Shown one piece after another: positions 1 to 9,178 of a stretch of DNA of 64,000 nt (position 1 is its first letter; every line of letters starts with the position of its first letter). The position numbers and the translations under genes were made by a program. Source of the stretch: Mycolicibacterium sp. P9-22 (GTDB taxonomy: Bacteria > Actinomycetota > Actinomycetes > Mycobacteriales > Mycobacteriaceae). Under the pieces are notes generated by a model. The model did not search any database. It was not told the DNA's origin and worked only from the letters and a program-made list of their open reading frames with translations. Location of the stretch: assembly GCF_008329585.1 (NCBI RefSeq), contig NZ_NPKP01000009.1, forward strand, positions 124,001 to 188,000, read 5' to 3'.

Positions 1-870
1 GAACTCGGTCTGGCCGGCCGCGGTAAAGGGGTGCGGGCGGTGCGGGTCGACCCGTTGCCTGCCGAGCACCACCAGGTCCGGGCCCTCCGGTGCGGTCAGT
101 TCGTAGTGCGGCAGGTGCGGGTGGAAGTTGAAGGTCGTGACGTCGGCCAGCAGTCCGGTCTCGTCGAGATCGTGAAACGCGGTCAGCGGCGCGATCTGGT
201 TGATGGTGCCCTCGACCACGGCCGGGCGTAGCCCCCAGGTGTTGTGCACCGGCACGCCCAGCGCCGCCATCAGGGAGCGGGTGTACTGGCTGAAACGCTG
301 TTGCCTGGGCACCAGCCGGTCGCCGTGGTGCAGGTATTCGATCTGGCGCTGGTCGTAGTCGTCGGTGAATCCGACATCGTGGTGCGGGGCCAGCACCAGG
401 CAGGTGCCCTCGCGTTGCAGCCACCGCCCGATCGCGGCGACCTCATCGGGATGGGCGTCCTGCGCCGACGGCAGGTGGTCGAGACCGAACACCATCAGGG
501 TGTCGGTATCGGCCAGGATGCGTTCGTCGATCGGTAACCGGTAGCCCGCCTGGTCGATACGTTGGAACACCGCCACCGGGTGCCCGGTCGCCTCCCCGGC
601 CAGTGCCTGGAACGCCAGCGTGGAACGGTGGAAGAGTTCGAGCGTGCCGGGGATGCCCTGCAGAAAATTCGCCGCGTCGTACTCGGGTGTCTCATAGGCC
701 GGCCACAGCACATTGCGGACCTCGGTGATGGTGGAGAACCGGTTCGCCATGGCGGCCGGATCCCGTTGCGCCTCCCAGGGATAGCTCCACGTCCAGTAGA
801 TGCTGATCCGGCGCCGCCCGTTGTGCGGGCGCGCCACATGGGTCTGGTTGTAGGTGCGCGCGGCGGTCAT
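1..870 (-). CDS. Conserved hypothetical protein, partial at the window edge (ThuA/GATase1-like?)
   Basis: An open frame runs from an ATG at 870 to the left edge with no stop, giving 290 residues and no C-terminus. The start follows the stop of the Dyp-peroxidase gene by one base, so it is the third gene of that operon. The N-terminus is rich in aromatic residues (RRISIYWTWSYPWEAQRDP). Near residues 130-165 there is an alternating hydrophobic segment (TLMVFGLDHLP, later TCLVLAPHHDVGF) that resembles the nucleotide-like core of ThuA or class I glutamine-amidotransferase folds; this is only a visual resemblance. Histidine and aspartate are frequent. I do not recognise a characterised family. Function is unknown; linkage suggests a role with the peroxidase. 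Confidence 0.7.
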   Translation of the reverse strand, partial: MTAARTYNQTHVARPHNGRRRISIYWTWSYPWEAQRDPAAMANRFSTITEVRNVLWPAYETPEYDAANFLQGIPGTLELFHRSTLAFQALAGEATGHPVAVFQRIDQAGYRLPIDERILADTDTLMVFGLDHLPSAQDAHPDEVAAIGRWLQREGTCLVLAPHHDVGFTDDYDQRQIEYLHHGDRLVPRQQRFSQYTRSLMAALGVPVHNTWGLRPAVVEGTINQIAPLTAFHDLDETGLLADVTTFNFHPHLPHYELTAPEGPDLVVLGRQRVDPHRPHPFTAAGQTEF

Positions 871-871
871 G

Positions 872-2206
872 TCACTCCCCCGCGCCGAGCGACGTCAGAT
901 ACCTCATCGCCGACATGCCCGGCAGAAAAAAGTACGCTCCACCGGTGAGGGTGGTGAAAGCCGGCAGTCCCTTGTGCACCTTGCGGATCGGGCGTTTGGG
1001 CACGGTGAAATCCAGGGTGCCGTCCTGTGCCCCGCAGATCGGATCGTGTTCGTTTCCCAACTCGTGGAACGCCTTGTCGTTGATCCAGACGTTCTGCGCG
1101 AACTCGAACTGGCGCACCAGATCCGCACAGATGATGAAGGCCGCGATACCGCGCTCGACGCCGTCATCGGGTGCGCCATCCGGCAGCGCCGGGCCGTAGG
1201 TCGCGCCACGCCGGATCATCCGGCGCCGGTTCATGTAATGCGCGGTGTCACGAGGGTTGAGCCGGCGGGCGTGTGAACCCAGTGGGCAGGCGTACCCGTG
1301 TGGATCCATCTCCTTGTAGTTGAAGTCGTTGTTGCGCATGGGGTCGCCACCCAACTCCGGGTCGTCGCGCTCGGGTGCCAGCACCAGGGGCGCACCGCTG
1401 CGCCAGCGGCCCATGAACTTGGCCGCCAGAAGTTCCTGCTCCTCCACGGTCTCCGCGTGATCGCTCAGGTACTCACGAAAAATGCCGACGTGCTCCTGCA
1501 GCCTCCGGTAGGCCATGAAGCTGGCATTGCGCGACAGAACTTCGGGCTGAGGAAGATTCGTGACCGGACCGTTCTCGTCGGGATAGCCGAGGATGAACTC
1601 CCCCGCCTCCAGCGCGTCGCCGGAACCCGGTGTCGGTTCCTCGCCTGATCCCTTCATCACCGGCTGGGACAACCGGTCCCGGAAGCCGAAATGATCGTGC
1701 GCGTAGTTGAACGGCGGCGAGGCGTTCAGGTCCAGATAGGACAGGCTGCGCACACCCTCGGTGCGGGCGAGCAGTTTGTCGTGTTCCTCGATGGAGCGGG
1801 CGCACTGCTCGTCGGTGCGGGAGAACAGGATCGCGATGGCGTGCACGTCGTCGCCGGCCAGCCCGCCTACCCAGTGTTCGGGCGCACTGGAGCCGGTGTC
1901 ACCGAGGATCGAGGCCCTGGCGGCCATTCCTTCGCGGAACGCGTCGGGAAAGGTTGCCAGCGAGTCCTCGGGCACGCCGAGCGCCCGCAGCCCGGTCCAG
2001 GTGAACGCGAGCGTGATCCACCGGTCCGATTCATCCAGCGTCGACGTCGCATCGGAGGCGGACTGCACGCGATCCAGCAGCGCGGTCAGCCAGGCACGTC
2101 CACCGGCCGGGGTGTCGAACGTGAGAAATTCGTAGCGCCCGGTGATCGCCGGCGTCCTGGTGAGCAGGATGTGCTGGATGTCGTCGAGCTCGAGCGTTTC
2201 GGTCAC
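872..2206 (-). CDS. Dyp-type heme peroxidase family protein
   Basis: The 444-residue product matches Dyp-type (dye-decolorising) peroxidases, which use heme and H2O2 to oxidise varied substrates. The proximal heme ligand is probably H312 in CPLGSHARRLNPRD (about 307-320), close to the family's SH-x-RR-x-NPR pattern. The C-terminal TTLTGGAYFFLPGMSAMRYL resembles the usual GG-x-YFFVPS end. The distal motif GxxDG appears as GFRDR (174-178): the catalytic aspartate D177 is kept but the second glycycine position is Arg. No signal peptide is visible, so it is cytoplasmic or encapsulated. It overlaps the preceding gene by 4 bases (ATGA) and is followed after one base by a third gene. It is longer than most short bacterial Dyp enzymes (about 300-350 residues). 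Confidence 0.85.
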   Translation of the reverse strand: MTETLELDDIQHILLTRTPAITGRYEFLTFDTPAGGRAWLTALLDRVQSASDATSTLDESDRWITLAFTWTGLRALGVPEDSLATFPDAFREGMAARASILGDTGSSAPEHWVGGLAGDDVHAIAILFSRTDEQCARSIEEHDKLLARTEGVRSLSYLDLNASPPFNYAHDHFGFRDRLSQPVMKGSGEEPTPGSGDALEAGEFILGYPDENGPVTNLPQPEVLSRNASFMAYRRLQEHVGIFREYLSDHAETVEEQELLAAKFMGRWRSGAPLVLAPERDDPELGGDPMRNNDFNYKEMDPHGYACPLGSHARRLNPRDTAHYMNRRRMIRRGATYGPALPDGAPDDGVERGIAAFIICADLVRQFEFAQNVWINDKAFHELGNEHDPICGAQDGTLDFTVPKRPIRKVHKGLPAFTTLTGGAYFFLPGMSAMRYLTSLGAGE

Positions 2207-2763
2207 TGCATCTGGTCGAGCATGTCCGAGAAGGCGGCCTTGAGTTTGAGCGCCTTCTTGATCTCGTCAGCAGTGACGTAGGGGTACTCGCCGTACTCCA
2301 GGAAGCTCGGCACCTGGTGGTCGCGGACGAACTTGATGAACGCCTCCGGGTTCTCCTTCCAGTCCTCCGGGAAACCTTCGAGCTGGGTGAATATGGTGGT
2401 GATGCCGGTCGCGCTGAACAACTGGACGGCATCCTCGGTGTACTTGTCGAAATCGGTGTCGAAGATGCCCATGTATTGGAAGTGCAGGCCGGAGCCGATG
2501 TCGAACAGATTCCACCGCAGGTAGTGCAACTTCAGTGGCGCCAGGGCGTCCGGACTCGCGGCGATGGTCTCTTCGATCGTCTTCCCGTAGGCGCGGACCG
2601 CCTCCTCGCGACCCTCTTTCACCTTCGCGATGATCGAGAAGCCGTGGCACGCCGGGGTCCTGGGGTAGACCGGGCCGTACCGTCCGCGTTCGAGTTCGAA
2701 ATAGCCCTCTTTCGGGATGGCCAGCGCTGCCGGTTTCGTCCAGTCATCGTTACCTGCAGCCAT
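2203..2763 (-). CDS. Conserved hypothetical protein, first gene of the Dyp-peroxidase operon
   Basis: The 186-residue product has no signal peptide or membrane segment. It contains blocks such as HGFSIIAKVKEGREEAVRAY and LHYLRWNLFDIG that look like an alpha/beta ferredoxin-like or dimeric-barrel fold, a fold also used by Dyp peroxidases; this is an impression rather than a motif match. The start at 2763 has a purine-rich ribosome site (AGGAAGG) about 8 nt upstream. Its stop overlaps the start of the peroxidase gene (ATGA), so the two are translationally coupled. A possible -10 (TAGCGT on the minus strand, near 2794-2799) lies upstream. Function is unknown; it probably works with or on the peroxidase. 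Confidence 0.75.
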   Translation of the reverse strand: MAAGNDDWTKPAALAIPKEGYFELERGRYGPVYPRTPACHGFSIIAKVKEGREEAVRAYGKTIEETIAASPDALAPLKLHYLRWNLFDIGSGLHFQYMGIFDTDFDKYTEDAVQLFSATGITTIFTQLEGFPEDWKENPEAFIKFVRDHQVPSFLEYGEYPYVTADEIKKALKLKAAFSDMLDQMQ

Positions 2764-2963
2764 GTCGACGCCTTCCTGATGCGGGTGCCTCGGACGCTAC
2801 ACCCGGAAATGCGTCTCCGGAGCATGAAAAGCGGCATGCGAAAACCAACCACGGCTGTGCCCGCAGCGATTTCGGGACCGGATGAACCGCCGCCGAAGGT
2901 AGCGAGAACGACTAACTTAGTTGCCGCATTCGCAAATACCTGCCCCGGCCGGCAGCGCTACCG

Positions 2964-3995
2964 CTATCCGAAAAATTCGGCGGCATCGTCGTAGCGGCTT
3001 TGCGGAACAAGCTTGAGCTGGCGCACCGCGTCGGCCAGCGGGACCCGGCCGATCTCCTGCCCGCGCAGCGACACCATCATCCCGTACTCACCGGCATGCG
3101 CGGCGTCGGCGGCGTTGACACCGAATCGGGTCGCGAGCACCCGGTCATAGGGCGTCGGGGTGCCACCGCGCTGCACATGGCCGAGCACCGTCACCCGCAC
3201 TTCCTTGTTGATCCGCTTCTCGATCTCGACACCGAGTTGATGTGCCACACCGGTGAACTTCTCGTGCCCGAACTCGTCGGTGCCGCCCTGCTTCAGCTGC
3301 ATCGAACCCTCGGCCGGCTTGGCGCCCTCGGCCACCACACAGATGAAATGCGAATCACCGCGCACGAAGCGCTGTTTGACCAGCCGGCACACTTCCTCGA
3401 CATCGAACGGCTGCTCGGGGATCAGCGTCATGTGCGCACCCGAGGCCAGGCCGGCGTTCAGCGCGATCCACCCGGCGTGGCGGCCCATCACCTCCACCAG
3501 CATCACCCGCTGATGCGATTCGGCGGTGCTGTGCAGCCGGTCGATGGCATCGGTGGCAACGTGCAACGCGGTGTCGTGCCCGAAAGTGACGTCGGTGCAG
3601 TCGATATCGTTGTCGATGGTCTTGGGCACACCGACCACCGGGACGTTCTCCTCGGACAACCAGTGCGCCGCCGTCAGCGTGCCCTCACCGCCGATCGGAA
3701 TCAGGACGTCGATACCGTTGTCTTCGAGTGTCTGCTTGATCTGATCCAGCCCGGACCGCAGCTTGTCCGGGTTGACCCGCGCGGTGCCCAGCATGGTGCC
3801 GCCCTTGGCGAGCAGCCGGTCATTGCGGTCATCGTTGGACAGCTGGATGCGGCGGTCTTCCAACAGACCGCGCCAGCCGTCCTGGAACCCGACGACCGAC
3901 GAGCCGTACCGCACGGCACTGGTGCGCACGACCGCTCGGATCACCGCATTCAGGCCAGGACAATCACCGCCGCCGGTGAGAACACCAATACGCAT
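2964..3995 (-). CDS. pfkA: 6-phosphofructokinase
   Basis: The 343-residue enzyme phosphorylates fructose 6-phosphate in glycolysis in the cytoplasm. The N-terminus reads MRIGVLTGGGDCPGLNAVIR, the family's nucleotide-binding start. The phosphoryl-donor loop is GGEGT (102-106), with Gly at the position that is Asp in PPi-dependent enzymes, so ATP is the expected donor. The catalytic motif is PKTIDND (124-130); the Lys before TID is usual in the actinobacterial 'mixed' PFK group. HVQRGGTPTPYDR near residue 273 binds substrate. It matches Rv3010c in position. It is transcribed away from the pyruvate dehydrogenase gene, with AGGATC as a probable ribosome site. Confidence 0.97.
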   Translation of the reverse strand: MRIGVLTGGGDCPGLNAVIRAVVRTSAVRYGSSVVGFQDGWRGLLEDRRIQLSNDDRNDRLLAKGGTMLGTARVNPDKLRSGLDQIKQTLEDNGIDVLIPIGGEGTLTAAHWLSEENVPVVGVPKTIDNDIDCTDVTFGHDTALHVATDAIDRLHSTAESHQRVMLVEVMGRHAGWIALNAGLASGAHMTLIPEQPFDVEEVCRLVKQRFVRGDSHFICVVAEGAKPAEGSMQLKQGGTDEFGHEKFTGVAHQLGVEIEKRINKEVRVTVLGHVQRGGTPTPYDRVLATRFGVNAADAAHAGEYGMMVSLRGQEIGRVPLADAVRQLKLVPQSRYDDAAEFFG

Positions 3996-4071
3996 GGGTT
4001 AGATCCTGCCAGCTTCGTCCGGTCCAAGCCCGTTCACAGCGAAAGTCGATTTCAGCGCCTTAGGGTTGGGT

Positions 4072-5802
4072 ATGCCCACCTTCGCCGATCACGTCATCTC
4101 GACACTGCAGGCCAGTGGCGTCACCCGTGTCTACGGGCTGCCCGGAGACAGCCTCAACGGGCTCACCGACGCCATCCGGCGCGCCGACCACTTCAGCTGG
4201 GAACACGTCCGTCATGAAGAGGCCGCGGGTTTCGCCGCGGCCGGCGATGCTGCCCTGACCGGGCAACTCGCGGTCTGTGCGGGCAGCTGCGGGCCCGGCA
4301 ACCTGCACCTGATCAACGGGTTGTTCGACGCCCAGCGCAGCCGGGTGCCGGTGCTGGCCATCGCCGCGCACATCCCGCAGTCCGAGATCGGCTCGGAGTA
4401 CTTCCAGGAGACCCGGCCGCAGGAACTGTTCCGTGACTGCAGCGTCTACTGCGAACTGGTCACCACGCCCGAGGCCGCGCCGCGGGTGTTGCAGATGGCC
4501 ATGCGCGCCGCCATCGAGGAGAACGGGGTGGCCGTCGTCGTCATCCCCGGTGAGGTGTTCTTGCACAAGGTGGGCGACCTGAGGGTCAGGCCGGTGCGGC
4601 CCACCCGCTCGATCTGCCGGCCCACCGACGATGAACTGCACCGCGCCGCAACGATTCTCAACAACTCCGGCAAGATCACCATTCTCGCCGGGGCCGGCGC
4701 CGAGGGCGCGCACGACGAGCTGGTGACCCTGGCCGGCACCCTGAAGGCACCGGTGGTGCACGCCCTGCGCGGGAAGGAGTTCGTCGAATACGACAATCCC
4801 TACGACGTCGGGATGACGGGCCTGCTCGGATTCGCCTCCGGCTACAAGGCCATCAAAGAGGCCGAGGTCCTGCTCATGCTGGGCACCGACTTCCCCTACC
4901 GGCAGTTCTATCCCGAGCGCGCCACCGTCATCCAGGTGGACATCCGCGGCCGCAACCTGGGCCGGCGCACCCCGATCGACCTCGGCCTGGTCGGCTCCGT
5001 CGGCCACACTTTGGCCGCCCTGGCGCCCTTGCTGACCACCAAGGACGACCGCGCACACCTGGACCGTTCGCTTACGCACTACCGCAAGACCCGGCGCCGG
5101 CTCGACGAGCTCGCCGTCAACGATCGCGACAAGACTCCCATCCGGCCGGAATACCTTGCCGGGTTGGCTGATCGGCTGGCCGCCGAGGACGCGGTGTTCA
5201 CCGTCGATGTGGGTTCGCCGGTGGTGTGGGCGGCGCGGTATCTGACCATGAACGGCCGCAGGCGCCTGCTGGGATCGTTCAATCACGGCACCATGGCGTG
5301 CGCGCTGCCGCTGGCCATCGGCGCCCAGACGGTGGACCGCGACCGGCAGGTGGTGGCCTTCGCCGGCGACGGCGGACTGACCATGCTGTTCGGCGAGTTG
5401 ATCACCTTGAGCCAGAACCGGCTGCCGGTGAAGGTGATCGTGTTCAACAACTCCTCCCTGAACTTCGTGGAACTGGAGATGAAGGCGGCCGGCATCGTGA
5501 CCTTCGGCACCGATCTGCAGAATCCCGATTTCGCTGCCGTCGCGCAGGCATTGGGGATCTTCGGCCGCCGGGTCGAACAGCCGGCGGACCTGGAATCCGC
5601 ACTCGCCGAGGCATTCGCCCATGACGGCCCGGCGCTGGTCGACGTGGTGACCGCGCGTCAGGAACTGTCCATTCCGCCGGCCATCACCGTCGAACAGGCA
5701 AAGGGCTTCTCGCTGTACGCGATCCGGACCATCCTCGCCGGGCGTGCCGATGAGCTACTCGACCTGGTCAGCACCAATGTGGCACGGCGCATCCTGGACT
5801 GA
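4072..5802 (+). CDS. poxB: Pyruvate dehydrogenase (quinone)/pyruvate oxidase-like ThDP enzyme
   Basis: The 576-residue product belongs to the thiamine-diphosphate enzyme family with acetolactate synthase and PoxB. The N-terminal PYR domain contains the catalytic-type glutamate in WEHVRHEEAAGFAAAGDA. The C-terminal PP domain has the ThDP/Mg motif GDGGLTMLFGELITLSQN ending in NN (FNNSSLN). The overall reading fits PoxB, which oxidatively decarboxylates pyruvate to acetate and CO2 and passes electrons to quinone; other family members cannot be excluded from motifs alone. A TTG at 4066 is also in frame, but ATG 4072 lies 5 nt after a TAGGGT -10-like hexamer (4061-4066) and is preferred, implying a leaderless transcript. 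Its TGA directly abuts the stop of the convergent response regulator. Confidence 0.88.
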   Translation: MPTFADHVISTLQASGVTRVYGLPGDSLNGLTDAIRRADHFSWEHVRHEEAAGFAAAGDAALTGQLAVCAGSCGPGNLHLINGLFDAQRSRVPVLAIAAHIPQSEIGSEYFQETRPQELFRDCSVYCELVTTPEAAPRVLQMAMRAAIEENGVAVVVIPGEVFLHKVGDLRVRPVRPTRSICRPTDDELHRAATILNNSGKITILAGAGAEGAHDELVTLAGTLKAPVVHALRGKEFVEYDNPYDVGMTGLLGFASGYKAIKEAEVLLMLGTDFPYRQFYPERATVIQVDIRGRNLGRRTPIDLGLVGSVGHTLAALAPLLTTKDDRAHLDRSLTHYRKTRRRLDELAVNDRDKTPIRPEYLAGLADRLAAEDAVFTVDVGSPVVWAARYLTMNGRRRLLGSFNHGTMACALPLAIGAQTVDRDRQVVAFAGDGGLTMLFGELITLSQNRLPVKVIVFNNSSLNFVELEMKAAGIVTFGTDLQNPDFAAVAQALGIFGRRVEQPADLESALAEAFAHDGPALVDVVTARQELSIPPAITVEQAKGFSLYAIRTILAGRADELLDLVSTNVARRILD

Positions 5803-6468
5803 TTACAGCGCGGACGGTGACACCAGGCCGGTTTCGTAGGCGATCACAACCGCCTGCGCCCGGTCACGCAGGCCGAGTTTGGAGAACACGTTGCCGACAT
5901 GGGTCTTGACGGTCTCTTCGGAGACGAACAACTCCGTTGCGATCTCGGCATTGGACATGCCGCGTGCCAGCAGGCGCAGCACCTCGGTCTCGCGCGGTGT
6001 CAGCCGGGACAGCTCCTCGGCCGATCGCCGCGGTGTGGTGGGCCGGCTGACGAACTCGGCGATCATCCGGCGGGTGACCGACGGCGCAAGCAGCGCCTCC
6101 CCGGCGGCGATCACCCGCACCGCGCGCAACAGCTCCTCGGCCGGTGCGTCCTTGAGCAGGAATCCGCCGGCCCCGGCGCGCAACGCGGTGTAGACGTAAT
6201 CATCGATATCGAAGGTGGTCAGCATCAGCACCTTCGATGCGGTGTGCGCCAGAATCTCCCGCGCCGCATCCAGCCCGTTCATCTGCGGCATCCGGACATC
6301 CATCAGCACCACATCGGGCGCGAGCTCACGTACCGCGCGCACCGCGTCACGCCCGTTGGCCGCATCGCCGAGGACCCGGATATCCGGTTGCGCGGCCAGC
6401 AGCGCGCCGAATCCCTGCCGCACCATCGCCTGGTCGTCGGCGATGAACGTGGTGATCAGACCGGACAT
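5803..6468 (-). CDS. NarL/LuxR-family DNA-binding response regulator
   Basis: The 221-residue protein has a receiver domain (about 5-120) with phospho-acceptor D57 in VVLMDVRMP and acidic residues D11/D12, then a LuxR-type helix-turn-helix (about 150-215) with LTPRETEVLRLLARGMSNAEIA and TVKTHVGNVFSKLGLRDR. It should act as a transcription factor activated by the kinase encoded just upstream. The two genes overlap by 13 bases and are one operon, kinase first. The signal and targets are unknown. Its stop codon directly follows the stop of the convergent pyruvate dehydrogenase gene. Confidence 0.95.
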   Translation of the reverse strand: MSGLITTFIADDQAMVRQGFGALLAAQPDIRVLGDAANGRDAVRAVRELAPDVVLMDVRMPQMNGLDAAREILAHTASKVLMLTTFDIDDYVYTALRAGAGGFLLKDAPAEELLRAVRVIAAGEALLAPSVTRRMIAEFVSRPTTPRRSAEELSRLTPRETEVLRLLARGMSNAEIATELFVSEETVKTHVGNVFSKLGLRDRAQAVVIAYETGLVSPSAL

Positions 6469-7631
6469 CCCGCCACGGTAGCCGGGACCGCCGGCAGATA
6501 GGACCAGACCACGAACTCGTCGTCATCGGCGTGCACCGCGACGATGCCACCGACCGCCGCGGCCCGTTCGCGCATCCCGGCGATGCCCAGACCGGGCTCG
6601 GGCGCCGGCCACGCCGCCGTCGGCGCCGGCCGGTTGCGGACCTCGATGCCCACCCCGTCCACCGTGATGCTGACCTCGGCCGTCACCGGCGATTCCGGCG
6701 CATGCCGGGACGCATTGGCCAGGCACTCCTGCACGATCCGGTAGGCCGTCGTCCCGATCAGCTCCCCCACCAGCGCGGTTGCCCCGTCGATCTGCCAGGT
6801 CAGCGGGACCCCGGCGCGTTGGGTGGTGGCGAACAATTCGGGCAGATCGGTGATCGCCGGGGCGGGTGCCAGCTCGGCCACCTCGGCATCGCTGCGGAGC
6901 ACACCGAGCAGGCCGCGGATCTCGTTGAGCGCCTGCCTGCCCGTCGCGGCGATGGTCTCGAATTCGGCCTGCAGCCGCGGCGGCACATCGGTGTGCCGGT
7001 ACGGCGCGGTCTGCGCCGACACCACCACCATCGACATGTGGTGGGCGACGACATCATGCAGATCCCGGGCGATCCGGGTGCGCTCCTGCAGCACCGTGCG
7101 CCGGGCCCGCTCCAGATCGCTCTCCTCCTCCAGCTGGGCGACCTGACGGCGCGACAACACCAGACCGCGCACCAGCACCACACCGAACACGATGGCCGTG
7201 ACACCGAATGCCCAGCCCGCGTCCGCGTCGGCAGGCATGGCGATCAGGAACAGCACCGCCGATGCCGCCCACACCTTGAGCACCACCGGCAGCGGACGGG
7301 TCCAGGCCACCCCCACGATGAGCACCAGCAGCACGATGAGGTGCACCACCTGCCACGGATAACTCCAGCCGGGCAGCCGATCGAAGAACAGCGGGATTGC
7401 CAATGCGGCGCCGGCCGAAATCGACCATCCCAAAAGGGAATTGAACAACAGGAGCAGTAATGGCAAGGCGGCCAGGGCGGCGACGATGGGCGCCAGCGCC
7501 GCGGGCACCTGATGGGTCAGGAACAGTGTCGGCCAGGCGACCACATACATGATCGCGGTGATGGCCACCAGCAGCCAGGCAGTCCAGTGCCCGTTGCGCA
7601 GCCAGCTCTTGAATCCCGTCGGCGTGTCCAC
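6456..7631 (-). CDS. Membrane sensor histidine kinase (HisKA_3 type)
   Basis: The 391-residue protein starts with about five hydrophobic segments (roughly 18-155), which form a membrane sensor without a large external domain. A short coiled coil (about 160-185) leads into the HisKA_3 dimerisation helix with phospho-acceptor H192 in ARDLHDVVAHHMSMVVV. A compact HATPase_c domain follows, with the G-box GLGIAGMRERAAAVGG near residue 350. It pairs with the overlapping NarL-type regulator. The start is a GTG whose first base lies 7 nt downstream of TAGCAT on the minus strand, consistent with a leaderless transcript. Confidence 0.93.
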   Translation of the reverse strand: MDTPTGFKSWLRNGHWTAWLLVAITAIMYVVAWPTLFLTHQVPAALAPIVAALAALPLLLLLFNSLLGWSISAGAALAIPLFFDRLPGWSYPWQVVHLIVLLVLIVGVAWTRPLPVVLKVWAASAVLFLIAMPADADAGWAFGVTAIVFGVVLVRGLVLSRRQVAQLEEESDLERARRTVLQERTRIARDLHDVVAHHMSMVVVSAQTAPYRHTDVPPRLQAEFETIAATGRQALNEIRGLLGVLRSDAEVAELAPAPAITDLPELFATTQRAGVPLTWQIDGATALVGELIGTTAYRIVQECLANASRHAPESPVTAEVSITVDGVGIEVRNRPAPTAAWPAPEPGLGIAGMRERAAAVGGIVAVHADDDEFVVWSYLPAVPATVAGCPV

Positions 7632-7638
7632 GTCCCAA

Positions 7639-7644
7639 ATGCTA
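7639..7644 (-). promoter_or_regulatory. -10 element for the histidine kinase operon (leaderless)
   Basis: On the minus strand TAGCAT fits the mycobacterial SigA -10 consensus TANNNT. Seven bases separate it from the GTG at 7631, so transcription would begin at or within a base or two of the start codon. No ribosome site is visible between them. No convincing -35 was found. Confidence 0.5.
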
Positions 7645-7699
7645 GGGCGGTTTCCCCGCGCGGCACTCCCCCTGCAGAGTGATTTCGCAGCGGCTACAG

Positions 7700-9178
7700 C
7701 TAGATGGCCGACGGCAGCGGTCCCCGCGCCGCCTCGTAGGCCGCACCGACCCGATAGAGCCGGTCATCGGCCAGCGCCGGCGCCATGATCTGCAGGCCGA
7801 CGGGCAGATTGTCCTCCGCGGCCAGACCCGAGGGCACCGACATACCGCAGTGTCCGGCCAGGTTCAGCGGCAGCGTGCACAGGTCGAACAGGTACATCGC
7901 CAGTGGATCGTCGACCTTTTCGCCCAGTCGGAACGCGGTGGTCGGCGTCGCCGGCGAGACCAGCACGTCGACCTTCTGATAGGCCTCGTCGAGGTCGCGG
8001 GCGATCAGCGTGCGGACCTTCTGCGCCTGGTTGTAGTAGGCGTCGTAATAGCCCGCCGACAGCGCGTAGGTGCCGATCATGATGCGGCGCTTGACTTCCG
8101 GGCCGAATCCGGCCGCGCGGGTCAGTGCCATCACCTCTTCGGCGCTGTGCGTGCCGTCATCGCCGACGCGCAGCCCGAACCGCATGGCGTCGAAGCGCGC
8201 CAGGTTGGAGGACACCTCCGAGGGCAGGATCAGATAGTAGGCCGCCATCGCATGGTCGAAGTGCGGGCAGTCGACCTCGGTGACCTCGGCACCGAGCGCG
8301 GTGAGCTGGTCCACCGCGGTGTTGAACGAGGCCAGCACGCCGGGCTGATAGCCCTCCCCGCGCAGCTGCTTGACCACGCCGACGCGCACGCCCTTGAGGT
8401 CACCCGTCGCACCGGCTCGCGCCGCGGCGACGACATCGGGCACCGGAGCGTCCACCGAGGTGGAGTCCCGCGGGTCGTGACCGGCGATCACCTGGTGCAG
8501 CAGGGCGGTGTCGAGCACGGTGCGCGCGCACGGCCCGCCCTGGTCCAGCGAGGACGCGCAGGCGACCAGGCCGTAGCGGCTGACGGTGCCGTAGGTGGGC
8601 TTGACGCCGACGGTGGCGGTGAGGGCGGCGGGCTGGCGGATCGAGCCGCCGGTGTCGGTGCCGATGGCCAGCGGCGCCTGGAAGGCGGCGAGCGCGGCGG
8701 CGCTGCCACCGCCGGAGCCGCCGGGCACCCGGTCGGTGTCCCAGGGGTTGCGGGTCGGGCCGAATGCGGAGTTCTCCGTCGAGCTGCCCATGGCGAACTC
8801 GTCCATGTTGGTCTTGCCGAGGATCGGGATGCCTGCCGCGCGCAGCCGCGCGGTCACCGTCGCGTCATACGGCGGGTTCCAGCCCTCCAGGATCTTCGAC
8901 CCGCAGGTGGTGGGCATGTCCGTGGTGGTGAACACATCCTTGAGCGCCAGCGGCACACCGGCCAGCGGTGACGGCAGCTGCTCACCGGCGGCCACCTTGG
9001 CGTCGATCTCGGCGGCCGTGGCGAGCGCCTTGTCCCCCGCAACGTGCAGGAAGGCGTGGTAGCGCTCGTCGGTGGCGGCGATCTGGTCCAGGTGGACCTG
9101 GGTGACCTCGGTGGAGGACACCTCCTTGGCGGCGATCCGGGCGCCGAGGGTCGCGGCGTCCTCACGGATCAGGCTCAT
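7700..9178 (-). CDS. gatA: Aspartyl/glutamyl-tRNA amidotransferase subunit A
   Basis: The 492-residue amidase subunit of GatCAB releases ammonia from glutamine and channels it to GatB, converting Glu-tRNA(Gln) and Asp-tRNA(Asn) to the correct aminoacyl-tRNAs. The amidase-signature Ser-cisSer-Lys triad is visible: K80 in GVPLALKDVF, S154 in PGGSGGGSAAALAA and S178 in GTDTGGSIRQPA. The length is normal. It overlaps gatC upstream by 4 bases (ATGA) and corresponds to Rv3011c. gatB is not in the window; in M. tuberculosis it lies beyond pfkA, so it may lie past the left edge. Confidence 0.97.
   Translation of the reverse strand: MSLIREDAATLGARIAAKEVSSTEVTQVHLDQIAATDERYHAFLHVAGDKALATAAEIDAKVAAGEQLPSPLAGVPLALKDVFTTTDMPTTCGSKILEGWNPPYDATVTARLRAAGIPILGKTNMDEFAMGSSTENSAFGPTRNPWDTDRVPGGSGGGSAAALAAFQAPLAIGTDTGGSIRQPAALTATVGVKPTYGTVSRYGLVACASSLDQGGPCARTVLDTALLHQVIAGHDPRDSTSVDAPVPDVVAAARAGATGDLKGVRVGVVKQLRGEGYQPGVLASFNTAVDQLTALGAEVTEVDCPHFDHAMAAYYLILPSEVSSNLARFDAMRFGLRVGDDGTHSAEEVMALTRAAGFGPEVKRRIMIGTYALSAGYYDAYYNQAQKVRTLIARDLDEAYQKVDVLVSPATPTTAFRLGEKVDDPLAMYLFDLCTLPLNLAGHCGMSVPSGLAAEDNLPVGLQIMAPALADDRLYRVGAAYEAARGPLPSAI

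Noticed and set aside
2911..2921. ACTAA-C-TTAGT palindrome as an operator
   Set aside because: It is short and about 150 bp from the nearest start; chance in an AT-rich patch cannot be excluded.
4060..5622. 520-residue open frame on the minus strand
   Set aside because: It mirrors the pyruvate dehydrogenase gene, has Gly/His/Gln/Arg-rich shadow composition and no motif.
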